Shown in pieces: positions 1 to 7,554 of a stretch of DNA of 64,000 bases. The notes beneath the pieces were generated by a model. The model was not told the origin of the DNA. It saw nothing but the letters and a program-made list of their open reading frames with translations, and ran no database searches. Origin of the DNA: Bacteroidota bacterium (GTDB lineage: Bacteria > Bacteroidota > Bacteroidia > Bacteroidales > CAIXZF01). The position numbers were made by a program, and so were the translations under genes. The DNA lies in assembly GCA_022709385.1 (NCBI GenBank), contig JAKLIX010000014.1, positions 54,693-118,692 on the forward strand. The letters run 5' to 3'. Positions within the stretch are counted from its first letter, which is position 1. Each line of letters begins with the position of its first letter.

Positions 1-348
1 AGGCTCAGGGCGGAGAAAGTCAGCAGCGGATTTTGCGGATTTTACGGGACCTGCGGGGCTGCTATCGGAGCCGGCATTTTTATCAGCCTCGTTTCGGGTG
101 CCACACCGGTATCTGTCCAGGAGTGGAAACTCAGCAACACCATCACCTCCAGGTGTTTGCACAGCATTGCCTGTGCGGGAGGACCCAGATGCTGCAAGAG
201 AGATACTTTCCTGGCCATACAGGAAACCATTCCCTTTGTAAACAAACATTTCGATGTGGAAATACCGCTGGACGCAGACATCCGCTGCCAGTTTTCGCAG
301 TACAACCGGGAATGCCTGAAGGATGCCTGTCAGTTTTTTGACCGTTAG
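1..348 (+). CDS. DUF5714-family protein, C-terminal part (5' end outside window)
   Basis: The frame is open from the first base and ends at a TAG, so this is the last 115 codons of a gene that starts outside the window. The visible part has the small-residue, Cys-rich motif GFCGFYGTCGAA, a glycine/alanine segment (AIGAGIFISLVSGA), an N-x-x-TSR motif and the Cys-rich motif GGPRCCKR, then further cysteines near the end. I recognise this layout from DUF5714 proteins, found in methanogens and anaerobic bacteria, whose function is not established. The many cysteines suggest metal or Fe-S binding, but that is inference. It ends 5 bp from the convergent alkaline phosphatase gene. Confidence 0.68.
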   Translation, partial: RLRAEKVSSGFCGFYGTCGAAIGAGIFISLVSGATPVSVQEWKLSNTITSRCLHSIACAGGPRCCKRDTFLAIQETIPFVNKHFDVEIPLDADIRCQFSQYNRECLKDACQFFDR

Positions 349-353
349 CCGGC

Positions 354-1805
354 TTATTCCCAAAGCCTGAACATGATCTTCGCGATATCGGTATTATCCA
401 GATAAGGTCCTCGTACGGGATCCTTTCCGTCTGCGGCCTGAAGGAACATTTCTGCACCCCGGCCTTTGGCAAATAAGGGAACCAGCATGTTGGTATGCGT
501 GTCGCTGTTATAGCGCAATAAGGGCATCATTCCTCTTCCCCTATTGCGGACCGGGTTGGTGCGCGGATCGTTGTTGCCGGGTTTCGGTCCGGTGAGGTAA
601 CCGCATTCATGATCGCTGGTAACGATCAGCAGGTTGGCATCCCATCCGCCATGGGCCTCTATCCATTTCACCACGGCCTCCACTGCCAGGTTGAAATCAT
701 GCTGTTCTTCTATCATCCTGCCGGCATGCCGGTCGTGATTGGCCCAATCCACAGCCCCGCCTTCGATCATGAGGAAAAAACCTTTGCTGTTCCCGGAAAG
801 ACACTGCAGGGCAGCCATACTCATTTCTGCCAGCACCGGAACGGAAGGATTGAAGGGGACGCTGAATGGCACAGAATCCGTCGTGCCCTGCCTCATTTGC
901 TGCAAAGTGGCCGCAACCCCGGGTACCCCCAGGATACGCTTGTGATGACGTCCTGATGCAAACTGCTGAAAGTCTTCCCTGTTCTGTATCAGGAACCAGG
1001 GATCAGGAATATTGTCACCGTCGATATCGCTCACAGTTCGGTTTCCCGAGGGAGCAGCCTCGGAAAACACCGTGGCTCCGGCCACAAGACTATCCCAAAC
1101 AGCTTTGCCCCCGACAAACTTATAATTCACAGGCACATTCACCGGTTTTCCGTCATGGTCATAGGCAGGATTACCGCAACCCATCAGCACATCGAGCCGG
1201 CTGTCGATCAGCATTTCCCTGGCAATCTCTTCGTAATTGCTACGCTGTTTGTTGTGCGCGGCAAAGCCGGCCGGTGTTGCATGGGACAAAGGAACCGAAG
1301 TCACCAGTCCGGCCGCTTTACCCAATTGTTTGGCTCTTTCTGCGATTGTTGCGACAGGCTGAAACGCGACATCCACGCCGATTGCCCCATTGTATGTCTT
1401 CACGCCGCTTGCCAGGGTGGTGGCGGCCGGCGCCGAATCAGTCCAGCCCTTCTTCACATATTCGAAATCCAGCCAGGCACTGTCAGGTAAATAACCCCTG
1501 CCGGGTTCAATCAAGGGTGCGCTGTCTGACTCTTTTGCGGGAAAGGTGCTCACCGCCAGGCGGTAAGGAAAGGATTCATACACCTGGGCCTGCTCGTTGC
1601 CGGTGATATAGCAGTTGGTGGCAAGGATATGGTTGAATCCGCAACCGTCGCTGATCATCAGGATGATATTCTTAGTGGCGGCCTTGTCGGCCTCCTGGGC
1701 AGAAAGTACCGGAGCGAAAAAACATGCAAGCAGCCCGAGCAATAGACCGGTGGTCCTGAAAGAAAATATCCTTAATATGGATTTGATTTTTATCATTTTA
1801 CACAT
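354..1805 (-). CDS. Secreted alkaline phosphatase (PhoA superfamily)
   Basis: A 483-residue phosphomonoesterase that should release phosphate from organic esters in the periplasm or outside. An N-terminal basic stretch is followed by a hydrophobic signal segment ending near VLSAQ. Metal and catalytic motifs appear in the expected order: ISDGCG (first metal Asp), TDSAPAATTLASG (the nucleophile Ser region), SHATPAGFAAHN, a GGAVDWANHDRHAG metal-binding block, and TSDHECG near the C-terminus. The last 90 residues complete the fold with no sorting domain. The start at 1805 has AGGA about 10 bases upstream; the Met three codons in is an alternative. It is convergent with the gene at the window edge. 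No Pho box was recognised. Confidence 0.9.
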   Translation of the reverse strand: MCKMIKIKSILRIFSFRTTGLLLGLLACFFAPVLSAQEADKAATKNIILMISDGCGFNHILATNCYITGNEQAQVYESFPYRLAVSTFPAKESDSAPLIEPGRGYLPDSAWLDFEYVKKGWTDSAPAATTLASGVKTYNGAIGVDVAFQPVATIAERAKQLGKAAGLVTSVPLSHATPAGFAAHNKQRSNYEEIAREMLIDSRLDVLMGCGNPAYDHDGKPVNVPVNYKFVGGKAVWDSLVAGATVFSEAAPSGNRTVSDIDGDNIPDPWFLIQNREDFQQFASGRHHKRILGVPGVAATLQQMRQGTTDSVPFSVPFNPSVPVLAEMSMAALQCLSGNSKGFFLMIEGGAVDWANHDRHAGRMIEEQHDFNLAVEAVVKWIEAHGGWDANLLIVTSDHECGYLTGPKPGNNDPRTNPVRNRGRGMMPLLRYNSDTHTNMLVPLFAKGRGAEMFLQAADGKDPVRGPYLDNTDIAKIMFRLWE

Positions 1806-1891
1806 ACGTTTTTCCTGTTTGAGAGGGCCTGTGTAACTTTCAGTTTTCCCCTTATTATGGAAGTCACATCGCAGGCAGCTACCACTGATTT

Positions 1892-2218
1892 TTAATCCCT
1901 TTTCTGATAGATTACTTTTCCTTCCTCCCTGATCCGCCCGGCCAGTTTCGGATTATTCAGGCTATCGAGGTGCAGCAGGTCGAAGAAAAAAGGAATCGGA
2001 CTATCTTCTTCAAGTGCGCGGCGAATAGCCGACAGGGTGGAAAGTGTCACTTTTTCTCCTGTCACCGCCAGATCCAGATCCGAACCCGGCTCGAAGTCGC
2101 CCCTTGCCCTTGATCCGTAAAGGATGACACTGTCAATTTCCGGCATGGAAATGAAAAGCGACTGCAGAAAGACCATATCCCTTTCCCTGAGACCATATTG
2201 GTTCAGAGACTCATTCAT
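1892..2218 (-). CDS. MNT-type nucleotidyltransferase (antitoxin of HEPN/MNT pair)
   Basis: A 108-residue minimal nucleotidyltransferase. The signature GSRARGDFEPGSDLDL holds the GS...DxD metal and nucleotide-binding residues near residues 36-50. In characterised HEPN/MNT systems this protein neutralises the HEPN ribonuclease, in some cases by adding AMP to a tyrosine of the toxin. Its start overlaps the end of the HEPN gene by 8 bp, so the two are translationally coupled with the HEPN protein first. The C-terminal part (FFFDLLHLDSL, then a short basic tail) is normal for the family. The assignment to the pair is firm; toxin activity of this pair is inferred. Confidence 0.88.
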   Translation of the reverse strand: MNESLNQYGLRERDMVFLQSLFISMPEIDSVILYGSRARGDFEPGSDLDLAVTGEKVTLSTLSAIRRALEEDSPIPFFFDLLHLDSLNNPKLAGRIREEGKVIYQKRD

Positions 2219-2615
2219 ATATTGCTGCCATCGTGCGGCGAAATTGCTCCATCAATGGAATATATGACCTCAGTATTTCCTGCAGATATTCCCTGCTTTT
2301 CTTTTCGTCATAAATATGGCTTAGTTCGTTTCTGGCCTGCATCATGTCGAACCATGGATAGGCATCGATCATCATGTCCCGGGCCATCTGACGGATCACA
2401 TGACGCGGGCCTCTGAGTCCGGTGTACCCAGTAAACAAAAGATAGTCCTGCATGCATTTCCAGGCCAGCTCAAATGTGAATTCGAAGCGCTGGATCAGTC
2501 CGTCCTTTTCAAGTTCAGTAAGGGCATCAGGATCGTCAGTGAATGCAGTGAGGCTGTCCAATGCCTGGCAATAATTTTCGAACCTAAATTTCCAGCGGGG
2601 TAAATCGTTCATCAT
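2211..2615 (-). CDS. HEPN-domain protein (HI0074-like nucleotidyltransferase partner)
   Basis: A 134-residue all-helical protein of the family named nucleotidyltransferase substrate-binding protein. The HEPN catalytic motif Rx4-6H is visible as RNELSH at about residue 95, followed by a tyrosine in IYDE, a candidate site for AMP addition by the partner. An upstream FELAWKCMQDYL helix is typical of the group. The gene starts only 7 bp behind the cysS stop on the same strand, so it is probably transcribed with cysS, and overlaps its MNT partner by 8 bp. Related pairs act as ribonuclease toxin-antitoxin modules; here that is inference from motif and arrangement. Confidence 0.87.
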   Translation of the reverse strand: MMNDLPRWKFRFENYCQALDSLTAFTDDPDALTELEKDGLIQRFEFTFELAWKCMQDYLLFTGYTGLRGPRHVIRQMARDMMIDAYPWFDMMQARNELSHIYDEKKSREYLQEILRSYIPLMEQFRRTMAAIYE

Positions 2616-2622
2616 TCAGGTT

Positions 2623-4113
2623 TTATTCTATCATCCAGGAAGCGCCTTCTTTGGTGTCTTTCACGGTGATCCCGATCCCGCTGAGGCTGTCCCTGATCTG
2701 GTCGGAAGTAGCCCAGTCCTTATTCATCCTGGCCTGCTGCCTTATTTTCAGCAGCAGTTCCATGAGTCCCGCCACCACCCGCTGGTTGCTTCCATCGGTC
2801 GTTTCATCCGTCAATCCAAGGATTTCGTCAACAAAAGTGAGATAGAGCTGCTGAAGCGATGCCAGGTCATGGGAACTAAGGTTTTCGATTCCGTCGTTTG
2901 CACAATTGACCATTCTTACCAGCTCGAACAGGTGTGAGATCAGCACCGGACTGTTAAAGTCATCATTCAGGGCCTGGTAACACTGCTTCCGGAGGTTTTC
3001 GACGGCCTGACCCGGACTGATGCCCTCCGGGGGCAGGGGCTGGTGCCCGATAAGCTTCTTCAGGGTACGGCCGGCTTCCATGAGTTTTTTATAGCCTTTT
3101 TCTGCGGCCTGCAGGGCTTCATTTGAAAAATCCACCGTACCCCTGTAATGTGCCTGAAGGATGAAGAAGCGGATGGTCATCGGAGTGTAAGCCTGTTTGA
3201 GTGAGGGATGGTTCCCGGTGAAAAACTGTTCCAGGGTGATGAAATTTCCCAGCGACTTGGCCATTTTCTGCCCTTCGATGGTGATCATGTTGTTGTGCAT
3301 CCAGTAACGGACAGTGTCATGACCGAGGGCTGCCTTCGACTGGGCAATCTCACATTCGTGGTGGGGAAATTGCAGATCCATGCCTCCGCCGTGAATATCG
3401 AACACCTCACCGAGATACTTGATGCTCATCACGGAACATTCCATGTGCCAGCCCGGAAAACCGACACTCCAGGGCGAAGGCCAGCGCATGATGTGTTCCG
3501 GCTGGGCTTCCTTCCAGAGGGCAAAATCACAACTGTTATGCTTTTCTTCCTGTCCTTCAAGATTCCTGGAACAGGCGATCAGCTCATCCAGCACCCTGCC
3601 GCTCAGTTTGCCATAATGATTTGTCTTATTGTATTTCTCCACGTCGAAATATACCGACCCTCCTGAAATATAAGCATAACCCGCATCCAGAATCTGCCGG
3701 ATCATTTCGATCTGCTCGATAATATGCCCCGAAGCCCGTGGCTCGATGCTGGGTCTGAGTACGTTGAGCGCATCCATACTGACATGGTAGCGGTCGGTAT
3801 AGTACTGAACCACTTCCATCGGCTCAAGCTGTTCCAGCCTGGCCTTTTTGGCCACCTTGTCCTCCCCTTCATCGGCGTCGTTCTCCAGATGCCCGACATC
3901 GGTAATATTCCTCACATACCTGACTTTATACCCCAGGTGTCTGAGGTACCTGAACACCAGGTCGAAGGTGATCGCAGGCCTGGCATGTCCCAGGTGGGGA
4001 TCGCCGTAAACGGTCGGACCACAGACATAAATCCCGGTAAAGGGCGGATTCAGCGGTTCAAATTTCTCTTTCTTCCGGCTCAGGGTATTGTAAATAATGA
4101 GCTCCTCTTCCAT
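2623..4113 (-). CDS. cysS: Cysteinyl-tRNA synthetase
   Basis: Charges tRNA-Cys with cysteine. The protein is a class Ia synthetase of about 496 residues. It opens with a zinc-ligand Cys in [16 protein letters not shown], which also carries the HIGH-type sequence HLGH. Further zinc ligands are in HMECSVM and HHECE, and the ATP-binding KMSKS loop appears as KMAKSLGN. A helical anticodon-binding region ends with a short [11 protein letters not shown] tail. The longest frame would begin at a TTG (4134), but the ATG at 4113 gives the usual [11 protein letters not shown] beginning and is preferred. The HEPN/MNT pair follows immediately on the same strand. Confidence 0.96.
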   Translation of the reverse strand: MEEELIIYNTLSRKKEKFEPLNPPFTGIYVCGPTVYGDPHLGHARPAITFDLVFRYLRHLGYKVRYVRNITDVGHLENDADEGEDKVAKKARLEQLEPMEVVQYYTDRYHVSMDALNVLRPSIEPRASGHIIEQIEMIRQILDAGYAYISGGSVYFDVEKYNKTNHYGKLSGRVLDELIACSRNLEGQEEKHNSCDFALWKEAQPEHIMRWPSPWSVGFPGWHMECSVMSIKYLGEVFDIHGGGMDLQFPHHECEIAQSKAALGHDTVRYWMHNNMITIEGQKMAKSLGNFITLEQFFTGNHPSLKQAYTPMTIRFFILQAHYRGTVDFSNEALQAAEKGYKKLMEAGRTLKKLIGHQPLPPEGISPGQAVENLRKQCYQALNDDFNSPVLISHLFELVRMVNCANDGIENLSSHDLASLQQLYLTFVDEILGLTDETTDGSNQRVVAGLMELLLKIRQQARMNKDWATSDQIRDSLSGIGITVKDTKEGASWMIE

Positions 4114-4222
4114 AGTCTTGCTTTTCAGCTGCAAAGTAACATCTTTTTTTGCAGTTCTTTGGGGGAATTGTTTAATTTTACCATGAAAAAATCTTTAACA
4201 AATTATTCAATACCAATACTTT

Positions 4223-5173
4223 ATGGAAAATATTCTCGTAATTGGCGCTTCCGGTCAGATTGGATCGGAACTGGTCATGGCTCTCAGAACACAATATGGC
4301 AATGAACATGTTTTTGCCACGGATATCAAGCCTGCCCCGAGGGACGTGATGGAAAGCGGGCCTTTCCAGGTACTGGATGTGCTTGATGAAAAACAGATGG
4401 TACATTTTGTGATCCGGAACAAGATCACGCAGATTTATCACCTTGCGGCGGTATTGTCAGGCAATGCGGAGAGAATCCCCATACAGGCATGGGATATCAA
4501 CATGCGCAGCCTGCTCAACATTCTTGACCTTGCCCGCGAAGTGAAAGTGAAGAAGGTTTTCTGGCCGAGCTCCATCGCTGTTTTTGGACCGACCACCCCG
4601 CGGGTGAACACGCCCCAGTTCACGGTGATGGAGCCCACCACCGTTTACGGTATCAGCAAACTGGCCGGTGAACGCTGGCTGGAGTATTATTTCAGGCGTT
4701 ACGGGCTCGACTGCCGCAGCATCCGTTATCCGGGGCTGATCTCTTACAAGACGGAAGCGGGAGGAGGAACCACCGATTATGCCGTGGAGATCTATTATGA
4801 AGCCATCCGGAAAGGAAGCTACGAATGTTTTCTGAAAGAGGATACCATGCTCCCGATGATGTTTATGGAGGATGCCATCCGTGCCACCATCGAGCTGATG
4901 GAACTGCCGTCTGACAAAGTCAGCGTCAGGTCGAGTTACAATGTGGCGGGTATCAGCTTCTGCCCGAAAGAAGTGGCCGATGCCATCAGACAGCATCTTC
5001 CGGAGTTTGAGATCACCTACAAACCTGATTTCCGGCAGGCCATCGCCGACTCATGGCCTCAAAGCATCGACGACAGCTATGCACGTGCCAACAATGGCTG
5101 GAAACATGAGTATGATCTGACGAAGATGACTTCGGTCATGCTCGCTGAGATCGCTAAAAAAATCGAGAGATAG
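4223..5173 (+). CDS. SDR-type L-threonine 3-dehydrogenase (NAD-dependent)
   Basis: A 316-residue extended short-chain dehydrogenase. The Rossmann glycine motif is GASGQIG at residues 8-14, a conserved HLAA/LSG segment follows, and the catalytic Tyr and Lys are in VYGISK near residue 145. The whole protein resembles the SDR-class threonine dehydrogenases, which oxidise L-threonine to 2-amino-3-ketobutyrate. The next enzyme of that path, Kbl, is about 6 kb away at 11033-12280, which supports the substrate. UDP-sugar epimerase is the main alternative, but the middle segment (WPSSIAVFGPTTPR, then GGGTTDYAVEIY) is that of the threonine dehydrogenase group. It is transcribed away from cysS. Confidence 0.83.
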   Translation: MENILVIGASGQIGSELVMALRTQYGNEHVFATDIKPAPRDVMESGPFQVLDVLDEKQMVHFVIRNKITQIYHLAAVLSGNAERIPIQAWDINMRSLLNILDLAREVKVKKVFWPSSIAVFGPTTPRVNTPQFTVMEPTTVYGISKLAGERWLEYYFRRYGLDCRSIRYPGLISYKTEAGGGTTDYAVEIYYEAIRKGSYECFLKEDTMLPMMFMEDAIRATIELMELPSDKVSVRSSYNVAGISFCPKEVADAIRQHLPEFEITYKPDFRQAIADSWPQSIDDSYARANNGWKHEYDLTKMTSVMLAEIAKKIER

Positions 5174-5186
5174 CCCTTACAGCGGT

Positions 5187-7331
5187 TTAGCGGATCACCA
5201 GTTTCTGCATTCCCTGCCAGCCATTACCCTTAACTCGCAGCATATAGATCCCCGGTTGCAGGCCGTGCCTGTCGATCCTGTATTGCTGCTGCCGAAGGGC
5301 GCGTGCTTCCATCACCCGGCGACCGGTCAGGTCAAGCAGATCAAAGTCCCAGCCCGGACCCTTGTCAAAGACTTCCAGCACCGTGTATTCGGCAAAGGGA
5401 TTGGGGAAAAGCCTGAAAGATGCAGGTTGCAGCGTTTCGTCTACGCTGATAATCAGGGCCGTGGTCACGTTGACACAGGTGGTGTCGTTCCAGTTGTTCA
5501 GGTCATAGGGCAGGTCTGTCCACACACATAGCGGACCGGTGAAGTTAAAGGATGGTTGGATGGGAACCGTGAAAGTATACACCATAGAATCACCCGGATT
5601 CAGAGGTGTTCCGTTATAATAAGCTGCCACGGTTGTTTGACCGAAAAGCTTATAGTACAGTTGGAAGCCCGTGACAGGAGCCTGTCCGTAATTCTTAATA
5701 CGGCATTGCACCTGGGTTGCAGTAGTCATGGTGTCTCCACTTACAGGATTCATTATCTTACTGATTCCTATGTCTTTGAACTGCGTTTTCTGAACCTGGC
5801 AACGAATCATGAAATCCTGGGTCAGGGCATCGCGGTATTCGGACCAGGCGCCGCCCACAATCTCAAAGCTTCTGTGCGAAATAGGCGGTGTACGGTCAAC
5901 GCCCATGGTGATGTTCAGGCCGTCCATCAGCCATCCCACATAAAAACCTCCGTTGTTGATGACGACTGGAGTGGTATAATTGACAGTAGTCCAGGCCCCA
6001 CTGGGAACAGGAGCAGCCACCGGCACCGAATCCAGCATGGTCCCGGGAGTCCCGTTAGGTCCGTCATCATCGTAGATCTTGATGAAACATCCCACATTGT
6101 TGATATTGGATGTCAGGTAAAAGTGTACCTGGTTGATGCTGACGGGATAGGTTGGCGGTTCAAAGTACATGCCGACTCCTCCGGTACCGTCGACCCAGCT
6201 GATGCCGGCAAGGTCGGGCACATTGTCACAAAACTGCAGGGTATAGGTATTGAGGGAAGTGTCAATAACCACCAGTTCCCGGCTGGCCGTATCGTTGGTG
6301 GCGACGGCATCATTGGGGATACCGGTGAGTTGTGTGGAGAAGATATAGGTACCTGGAAGCGCCGGAATAAACTGGCTGTTGAAGTACAACAGGCTGTCCT
6401 GCTGTACATTTAAAGTATCGTTATAAATAAAGGTATCTGTCAGGGAGACTGCTCCTGACTGGTTTCTTACCGTACAGGTGGTGGTGAAACCGGGAGGAAT
6501 GGGAAGATTCCCGGTATTGGCCACGGATGACTGCAGGGGGAAAACGGTGGGGTATGGCAGGAAACAACCGCGGTTATAAGGAACTGAGTTGTAGCGTATG
6601 GCCCCGTCGGTGATAAAATAGTTTGAAACGGGAGGATAGACGTACTGTATGGTTTTGCCCGCTGTGGGATAGGTTCCTGCGTAGGCCTGCAGGCCGATGC
6701 TGCCGGTAAGGTTTTCGATGCCTCCCCTGACATCGGTAGCGGTATAGGCCGTACCCGACTGGCTCTGGTAATTGATGATGATGGAACGGTCGGTTTTATC
6801 CAGTATGATCTGGAAGGTATTGCTACCAACCCAGTATGGCGGATTATTGCTGTAAAACGGAACATTGATGTAAGAAATGATCACCGAATCCGGAGTGGCT
6901 TTCATGTAGCACATGGCGGGATTGCCCGCTCCGGAGAAAGTCAGGTCCGACATCATGGCCGCGATGAAGTTGTGCTTGTTGTCGAGAGAATCGGGGATGA
7001 TTGGGAAAACGGAAGCCAGGTTGGAAGGACTGAAACTGATGTAGCCGTTGGATCCTATCCAGAGCTTGTCGACCGGATACCAGTAGTATGTGAAATAATC
7101 ATTCCCTGTCGTGGTGATGTAGAAAGGTCCCCGGATATTGTCATCAGACAAGCCTGTGATCCGCCGGTCGGGGGAGACGATATCTATCCACTGGTACACC
7201 GGTCCGCCCGGCTGCTGGTTGTCGATCCAGGTGTAACCAAACTGGTCGGGGCCGCCCTGCCCGGCCATGGCAGGTGGCAGCGCGATGAAAGCAAATGATG
7301 CAATCAGAACGAGGGTAAATAAAGTCTTCAT
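5187..7331 (-). CDS. T9SS cargo protein with CARDB-like region and type A sorting domain
   Basis: About 714 residues, with a signal peptide ending near PPAMA. The first 250 residues contain a WYPVDKLWIGSNGYISF block often seen in large secreted Bacteroidota proteins. The middle has a concanavalin-like or jelly-roll segment and a CARDB-like stretch (IGISKIMNPVSGDTM, then CRIKNYGQAPV). The last 80 residues are a T9SS type A sorting domain: FRLFPNPF, DLTGRRV, LQPGIYMLRV, ending in LVIR. The protein is thus expected to cross the outer membrane through the Por/Gld machinery and be anchored or released. No catalytic site was recognised. The ATG at 7331 is chosen because it starts the signal peptide; the longer frame begins with TTG. 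Confidence 0.85.
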   Translation of the reverse strand: MKTLFTLVLIASFAFIALPPAMAGQGGPDQFGYTWIDNQQPGGPVYQWIDIVSPDRRITGLSDDNIRGPFYITTTGNDYFTYYWYPVDKLWIGSNGYISFSPSNLASVFPIIPDSLDNKHNFIAAMMSDLTFSGAGNPAMCYMKATPDSVIISYINVPFYSNNPPYWVGSNTFQIILDKTDRSIIINYQSQSGTAYTATDVRGGIENLTGSIGLQAYAGTYPTAGKTIQYVYPPVSNYFITDGAIRYNSVPYNRGCFLPYPTVFPLQSSVANTGNLPIPPGFTTTCTVRNQSGAVSLTDTFIYNDTLNVQQDSLLYFNSQFIPALPGTYIFSTQLTGIPNDAVATNDTASRELVVIDTSLNTYTLQFCDNVPDLAGISWVDGTGGVGMYFEPPTYPVSINQVHFYLTSNINNVGCFIKIYDDDGPNGTPGTMLDSVPVAAPVPSGAWTTVNYTTPVVINNGGFYVGWLMDGLNITMGVDRTPPISHRSFEIVGGAWSEYRDALTQDFMIRCQVQKTQFKDIGISKIMNPVSGDTMTTATQVQCRIKNYGQAPVTGFQLYYKLFGQTTVAAYYNGTPLNPGDSMVYTFTVPIQPSFNFTGPLCVWTDLPYDLNNWNDTTCVNVTTALIISVDETLQPASFRLFPNPFAEYTVLEVFDKGPGWDFDLLDLTGRRVMEARALRQQQYRIDRHGLQPGIYMLRVKGNGWQGMQKLVIR

Positions 7332-7399
7332 GTCGGGTTTTTTGCCCCGAATATACAAAATTTGAAGCGTACGGTCAAAAACAGCTGCTCCTCTAATAG

Positions 7400-7428
7400 A
7401 AAAAGCTGCCTGTTGAGGGCAGCTTTTT
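7400..7428 (-). terminator. Rho-independent terminator behind the acyl-CoA synthetase gene
   Basis: A perfect 11-bp stem (AAAAAGCTGCC paired with GGCAGCTTTTT) with a 7-base loop. It has A and T runs on both sides and so could act in either direction. It lies about 127 bp past the stop of the minus-strand synthetase gene and upstream of the T9SS cargo gene, separating the two. Confidence 0.8.
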
Positions 7429-7554
7429 GTGATTTCTTTCTAATATCAGCCTGAACCCGGGATGATCCGCTTAAGCTCATCACGCTTTTCTTTTATCAGG
7501 TTTCGCCGACAAAAATCATTACAAACATGAAAATGAACGCAGACCGGGAGGATT